A stretch of 64,000 nucleotides of DNA from Abiotrophia defectiva ATCC 49176 (GTDB taxonomy: Bacteria > Bacillota > Bacilli > Lactobacillales > Aerococcaceae): the NCBI RefSeq assembly GCF_000160075.2, contig NZ_KI535342.1:104817-168816 (forward strand), in the 5' to 3' direction. The notes under the pieces were generated by a model, which made no database searches, was not told the origin of the DNA, and saw nothing but the letters and a program-made list of their open reading frames with translations. Both the position numbers and the translations under genes were made by a program. Positions 60,250 to 64,000 of the stretch are shown here, in pieces (position 1 is the stretch's first letter; every line of letters begins with the position of its first letter).

Positions 60250-60948
60250 ATGCGAATTTTGGTAGCAGATGACGATCGCGAAATTGTTGAATTACTCAAT
60301 ATTTATCTTCATAATGAAGGTTACGACGTAATTAAGGCCTATAACGGCCATCAAGCCTTAAGTTACATTAAAAACGATGTGGACCATGAAATTGGCTTAA
60401 TCATTTTGGATATTATGATGCCAAAAGTTGATGGAATGCAGGTCCTAGATAAGTTGCGTGCTGCAAACTATGAGACGCCCGTCTTAATGTTAAGCGCCAA
60501 AAGTTCAGATCAAGACAAGATTCAAGGACTGACCAGTGGGGCTGATGATTATGTTACTAAGCCATTCAACCCATTAGAAATTATTGCGCGGGTCAAATCC
60601 ATCTTGCGTCGCCAGTCCACCTACCAGAAGGAAGTGGCAGAGCCGGATGTAATCGAGATTGGCCCTTTAATTATTCGACGCGCTTCCCACGAAGTGAAGA
60701 CTTTAACTGACAAAGATATTCAGTTGACGGCCTTAGAATTTGGTATTCTCTATCTTCTGGCTAGCCATCCCAACCAAGTTTTTAGTGCAGAAGAAATATT
60801 TGAAGCCGTTTGGAACCAAGAAAGTATTGTGTCAGCCAAGACAGTGATGGTCCATGTCAGCCATTTACGGGATAAGATTGAAGCGGCCACCGAAGGTGAA
60901 CGTGTCATTCAGACCGTATGGGGAGTAGGTTATAAAATTGAAGGATAA
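60250..60948 (+). CDS. OmpR/PhoB-family response regulator
   Basis: A 232-residue regulator: receiver domain (1-120) with the phosphoacceptor Asp in LIILDIMMPKVDGM and conserved Lys (YVTKPFNP), and winged-helix DNA-binding domain (about 135-230). It is VanR-like in layout. Overlaps the histidine kinase by 11 bp. Target genes unknown; the carboxypeptidase-like gene downstream suggests an envelope role. A TATAAT (60210) precedes it without a good -35. Confidence 0.9.
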   Translation: MRILVADDDREIVELLNIYLHNEGYDVIKAYNGHQALSYIKNDVDHEIGLIILDIMMPKVDGMQVLDKLRAANYETPVLMLSAKSSDQDKIQGLTSGADDYVTKPFNPLEIIARVKSILRRQSTYQKEVAEPDVIEIGPLIIRRASHEVKTLTDKDIQLTALEFGILYLLASHPNQVFSAEEIFEAVWNQESIVSAKTVMVHVSHLRDKIEAATEGERVIQTVWGVGYKIEG

Positions 60949-62101
60949 GGATAAAAAAGCAACTCAACCACTCAGTATGCGTCTGACCAGAAGTGAGCGA
61001 AGTGAACTAATCGTAGAGGCCATTATTACCATGAGTTTAATCTTCTTCCTCTATCTAAGCGCGCTCTTAATCTATCGCCAAGCCATTGATTATAAATTAA
61101 ACTTTTTTGGCCTAGATACCACTCTACGCCATATGCTAGGTTTAACACGCCAGCAAATTATTGTCTCCGTCTATATTTTTTCTCTTGCCTCTTGTGTGGT
61201 TGCTATCCTTGTCACCAATTGGCGGGTCAAGCGTCGAATTAATCAAATGAAGTTAGCCCACATTCTGGACTATCTTAAATATATTGCGCAAGGTCACTAT
61301 GAGATTCGTATTCCTCAGACAGACTTAGGTGAGATGGATGAAGTTGTCAGCTCAATCAATCATTTGGTAGACAGCACAGTTAGAGCCATTGAAGAAGAAC
61401 GAAAAATCGAAAAATCTAAAGATGAGCTCATTACCAATATTGGACACGATATTCGCACGCCTTTGACTTCGGTTATTGGCTACCTAGGTTTGATTGAAAA
61501 CCAGCAGTATCATAGCCAGGAAGAACTAGCACGTTATGCTCACGTTGCCTATCGGAAGGCCCAACAGATGCAGAGTTTGGTCCAAGATCTTTTTACCTAT
61601 ACGGCTACTCGTCAGACGACTACTGAAATTAGTCCCGTTCAGGTTCAGGTGCTACGGTTCATGGAGCAATTAGTAGCTGACTTCGAGCTTAGTGCCAGAG
61701 AGAAAACCATTGAACTACGCTTGGATATCCGTCCTAAGAATCTGGTGGCTAGTTTTGATGTCGATAAGATGGCACGAGTTTTCCATAATCTTTTGTCCAA
61801 CGCACTTAAATATGGTATTGGCGCACATTATATTGAGTTATTAGCCTATCAAGAGGAAGACTATATCTACTTTAAAGTTAAGAATGATGGCCAACCGCTT
61901 GATCAGAGCGAGTTAGAAGATATTTTCCAGAGAAGTTATCGGGCCGATCAGTCAAGAAGTGCTAACCAACCTGGGACAGGTTTAGGATTGGCCATCGTTC
62001 GCAATATTGTAGAGCTTCACCATGGCCGTGTTTACGCCGAGGTAGAAGGCAAAGAAACCATTTTTACTATTGAAATCCCCCAAAAATCCCCCCAACAATA
62101 A
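60938..62101 (+). CDS. sensor histidine kinase
   Basis: A 387-residue kinase: two membrane helices (about 28-50 and 70-95), HAMP-like linker, H-box NIGHDIRTPLTSVIGYLG, N-box NLLSNALKYG and G-box GTGLGLAIVRNI. The TTG start at 60938 overlaps the regulator; an ATG at 60977 is an alternative. With no large extracellular domain, it probably senses the membrane or a partner protein, possibly the carboxypeptidase-like product 8 bp downstream. Confidence 0.9.
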   Translation: MKDKDKKATQPLSMRLTRSERSELIVEAIITMSLIFFLYLSALLIYRQAIDYKLNFFGLDTTLRHMLGLTRQQIIVSVYIFSLASCVVAILVTNWRVKRRINQMKLAHILDYLKYIAQGHYEIRIPQTDLGEMDEVVSSINHLVDSTVRAIEEERKIEKSKDELITNIGHDIRTPLTSVIGYLGLIENQQYHSQEELARYAHVAYRKAQQMQSLVQDLFTYTATRQTTTEISPVQVQVLRFMEQLVADFELSAREKTIELRLDIRPKNLVASFDVDKMARVFHNLLSNALKYGIGAHYIELLAYQEEDYIYFKVKNDGQPLDQSELEDIFQRSYRADQSRSANQPGTGLGLAIVRNIVELHHGRVYAEVEGKETIFTIEIPQKSPQQ

Positions 62102-62109
62102 GGTGTACT

Positions 62110-63474
62110 ATGAAAAAACGTAATCTCTTCCTAGCCTTTTTCAGTCTATGGCTAGGGCTACAGGCTTTAGCCACAACGGCTATCCAAGCAGTTGGGACAG
62201 AGCCGAATCTCAACGCTCAGTCTGCTATTGCGGTAGATGCTGCTAGTGGGCAAATTTTATATCAGAAGAATCCTATGGCGCTATTAGAAGTCGGTAATTT
62301 GACCAAGTTGCTTAGTCTGCTAATTATCTATGATGCGCTAGACCAAGAAAAGATTCATTTAGATGATCGTGTAACCCTATCTGATGAGGCTTATGCCCTG
62401 AGTCAGAATTATGAAATATCGAATGTGCCGTTACGACAAGACTTAGACTACTCTGTTGCCGAACTGTTAGAGGCGGTAGAAATTGGCTCGGCCAACGGAG
62501 CGCTCTTAGCCTTAGCTGAGTATACGGCAGGAAGCAAGGCCGCTTTCCAAGACTTAATGCAAGCCAAAGTTCAATCTATACTGGCAGATTCAGATAAGAT
62601 TAATGAGGTTGACCGAGCAGAGTGGCTGGCCTTAGTGCCCGAGCTTACCAATCTAACGGGTCTTATCGAACAAGAAGAAGGTGTGGCAAGCAAGCAGCAG
62701 AATAAGCTCAATGCTATCATTCTAGCAGCTGTAAGCTACCAATTAGTCAGTCACCATCCTGAATTGTTAGACAATACCAAAATAGATGCTAAGCTTTTCC
62801 GCCAAGGGACTGATGATCAGTTTGAGATGCATAACAGTAACCAGATGTTAGCCGGCCAAGCCTATGAATATGACCAAGTTGATGGGCTGATGAGCGCAGC
62901 GACAGCTCATGATGGCTATGGAACAGTCCAGACCATGGCGCGCGATAATTTTCGCGTTATTGTTCTCACACTAGGAAATAGCGAGTCGTCTCAAAGTTAC
63001 CATGACAGCAAGAAACTATTGGATTATGTATATGGTACCTATCAACTTAAACGTGTTATCTCCACAGGAGATTCAGTTACACAAATAAACCAATTACTGG
63101 CACACGATGGTGAACCTGAACAAGTACAGGCCTATTATGGTGAAAACTTGGACCTTGCGATTCCTATCGTAGATACCACACCTCGCATTGACTATCTCTT
63201 TGAACCAGATACGAGTCTAGTGAGTGCTATCGACAATGGCTGGAATATTCAGGCGCCGCAAGCAGGTGGTCAAACAATCGGCCAAGTGCAGGCCTCAATT
63301 AAGCAACATGCCATGCAGTTTCTTCCTACAAGTAAAACCAATCGAGTCAGTGTCAAACTTAGCCATGACATTAAGGAAGCTGGTTTTATGGCCAAGTTCT
63401 GGCGGGGGCTAGGCCGTTTCTTCAGTGGTCTAGCAGAAGGAATTCGGCAGTTCTTTACCAGACTATTTAATTAA
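62110..63474 (+). CDS. D,D-carboxypeptidase-like protein lacking catalytic residues
   Basis: A 454-residue DacA (PBP5)-like secreted protein with signal peptide (about 1-28) and C-terminal amphipathic helix (RGLGRFFSGLAEGIRQFFTR). The SxxK motif is NLTK at 63-66, so Asn replaces the nucleophile Ser. SxN is kept as SAN (127-129). KTG is replaced by MSA (261-263) after VDGL. It therefore should not hydrolyse D-Ala-D-Ala or bind beta-lactams, unlike its family. It lies 8 bp after the histidine kinase, suggesting a sensory or scaffold role. Confidence 0.85.
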   Translation: MKKRNLFLAFFSLWLGLQALATTAIQAVGTEPNLNAQSAIAVDAASGQILYQKNPMALLEVGNLTKLLSLLIIYDALDQEKIHLDDRVTLSDEAYALSQNYEISNVPLRQDLDYSVAELLEAVEIGSANGALLALAEYTAGSKAAFQDLMQAKVQSILADSDKINEVDRAEWLALVPELTNLTGLIEQEEGVASKQQNKLNAIILAAVSYQLVSHHPELLDNTKIDAKLFRQGTDDQFEMHNSNQMLAGQAYEYDQVDGLMSAATAHDGYGTVQTMARDNFRVIVLTLGNSESSQSYHDSKKLLDYVYGTYQLKRVISTGDSVTQINQLLAHDGEPEQVQAYYGENLDLAIPIVDTTPRIDYLFEPDTSLVSAIDNGWNIQAPQAGGQTIGQVQASIKQHAMQFLPTSKTNRVSVKLSHDIKEAGFMAKFWRGLGRFFSGLAEGIRQFFTRLFN

Positions 63475-63479
63475 TATCA

Positions 63480-63507
63480 AAGGAGAAGCTTTAGGGCTTC
63501 TCCTTTA
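63480..63507 (+). terminator. terminator after the carboxypeptidase-like gene
   Basis: AAAGGAGAAGC/GCTTCTCCTTT stem, T-rich 3' arm. Confidence 0.88.
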
Positions 63508-63712
63508 ATATATTGAATAAGCAATATATTGTGGTGTTGACAGGGTGAGTTCAACTATGAAACGGAGCGAATAGCTAGATAAAGCCAAAGGCAAAGTGGG
63601 TAAGTAGAAAAGAATCAGAGCACTATATTTAGGTAGAACTAAAAATTAAATCTACTAGATATAGTAGCCACTAGAAAAGTTGATAAAAAGCTAAAAAAAT
63701 GAAGGGAAAGTA
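63508..63712. other. gene-free region upstream of the rRNA operon
   Basis: AT-rich stretch with an AATATATTG/CAATATATT inverted repeat at 63507-63530 and no recognisable gene. It may serve as upstream element for the rRNA promoter. Confidence 0.6.
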
Positions 63713-63741
63713 TTGACGAACAAAGGGATTCATGCTAATAT
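63713..63741 (+). promoter_or_regulatory. rRNA operon promoter
   Basis: TTGACG and TAATAT are 17 bp apart. A TTGTC/GACAAG hairpin and ACATTGAAAACTAAACAAAG, typical of Lactobacillales rRNA leaders, follow. Confidence 0.85.
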
Positions 63742-63907
63742 ATAGAAGTTGTCACATGAGGGCGACAAGCACATTGAAAACTAAACAAAGACACACCAAG
63801 AATGTGAGGGTCATCGAGGAAACTTGATGAACAACCAACAATTCGGCAGCAGACAAGCTGGGTAAAAAACAAGCTAGTAAAGAAATGAGTCAAGTAGACT
63901 TATGAAT

Positions 63908-64000
63908 TTTTTTCATGAGAGTTTGATCCTGGCTCAGGACGAACGCTGGCGGCGTGCCTAATACATGCAAGTCGAACGAACCGCGACTAGGTGCTTGCAC
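63908..64000 (+). rRNA. rrs: 16S ribosomal RNA, 5' end
   Basis: GAGAGTTTGATCCTGGCTCA and GACGAACGCTGGCGGCGTGC are universal 16S 5' sequences. The exact mature end (about 63908) is estimated. Cut by the window end. Confidence 0.97.

Overview
The window looks like the chromosomal origin region of a low-to-mid GC Firmicute of the order Lactobacillales, most likely family Aerococcaceae. The evidence is oriC with dnaA, dnaN, recF, gyrB and gyrA, strong AGGAGG ribosome binding sites, classic -35/-10 promoters, a B. subtilis-like order of ribosomal and tRNA-synthetase genes, parS sites of the TGTTTCACGTGAAACA type, and a 16S rRNA gene start. The 16S 5' end resembles Abiotrophia from memory, which is a weak inference. 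No mobile elements, tRNAs or CRISPR arrays were seen.

Layout, left of oriC. Positions 1-285 hold no convincing gene but a GC-rich, strongly foldable stretch. Then, on the minus strand and read away from oriC, come dut, radA, yacL, gltX, a DUF4336 gene, ung, cysS, mrnC, rlmB, yacP, sigH, rpmG, secE, pgpA, nusG, a frameshifted uracil permease, rplK, rplA, rplJ and rplL. Between 16.4 and 30.1 kb is sugar metabolism and tRNA modification: a frameshifted MsmK-type ATPase, a cytoplasmic alpha-amylase, dnaB, mnmE-mutT-mnmG, treR, a GerMN-like lipoprotein, and treP-treC with a TreR box. Next is jag-yidC-rnpA. It is separated from rpmH by an accessory block of a secreted ZinT with two Zur-like boxes, an ABC exporter with a divergent Rgg-type regulator, and a nitroreductase.

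Layout, right of oriC (37.0-37.4 kb, with a second DnaA-box cluster at 38.8 kb). All genes are on the plus strand: dnaA, dnaN, yaaA, recF, gyrB, gyrA; an ABC module with a LytTR regulator carrying a degenerate ABC ATPase domain; rpsF-ssb-rpsR; gdpP-rplI; rsmG-parA-parB-DUF951; ychF; a DUF1129 gene; guaB; a two-component system followed by a D,D-carboxypeptidase-like protein without its catalytic serine; and finally an rRNA promoter and the 16S start.

Many 5' control elements are readable: an L10 leader attenuator, paired GTGGGAGG elements before rplK and rplA, a PyrR attenuator before uraA, hairpins before nusG and mnmE, a TreR box and Zur-like boxes. The best candidates for unfamiliar biology are the LytTR/degenerate-ABC operon, the inactive carboxypeptidase beside a two-component system, the structured stretch at the left edge, the repeated long palindrome, and the Rgg/exporter block inserted between rpmH and rnpA.
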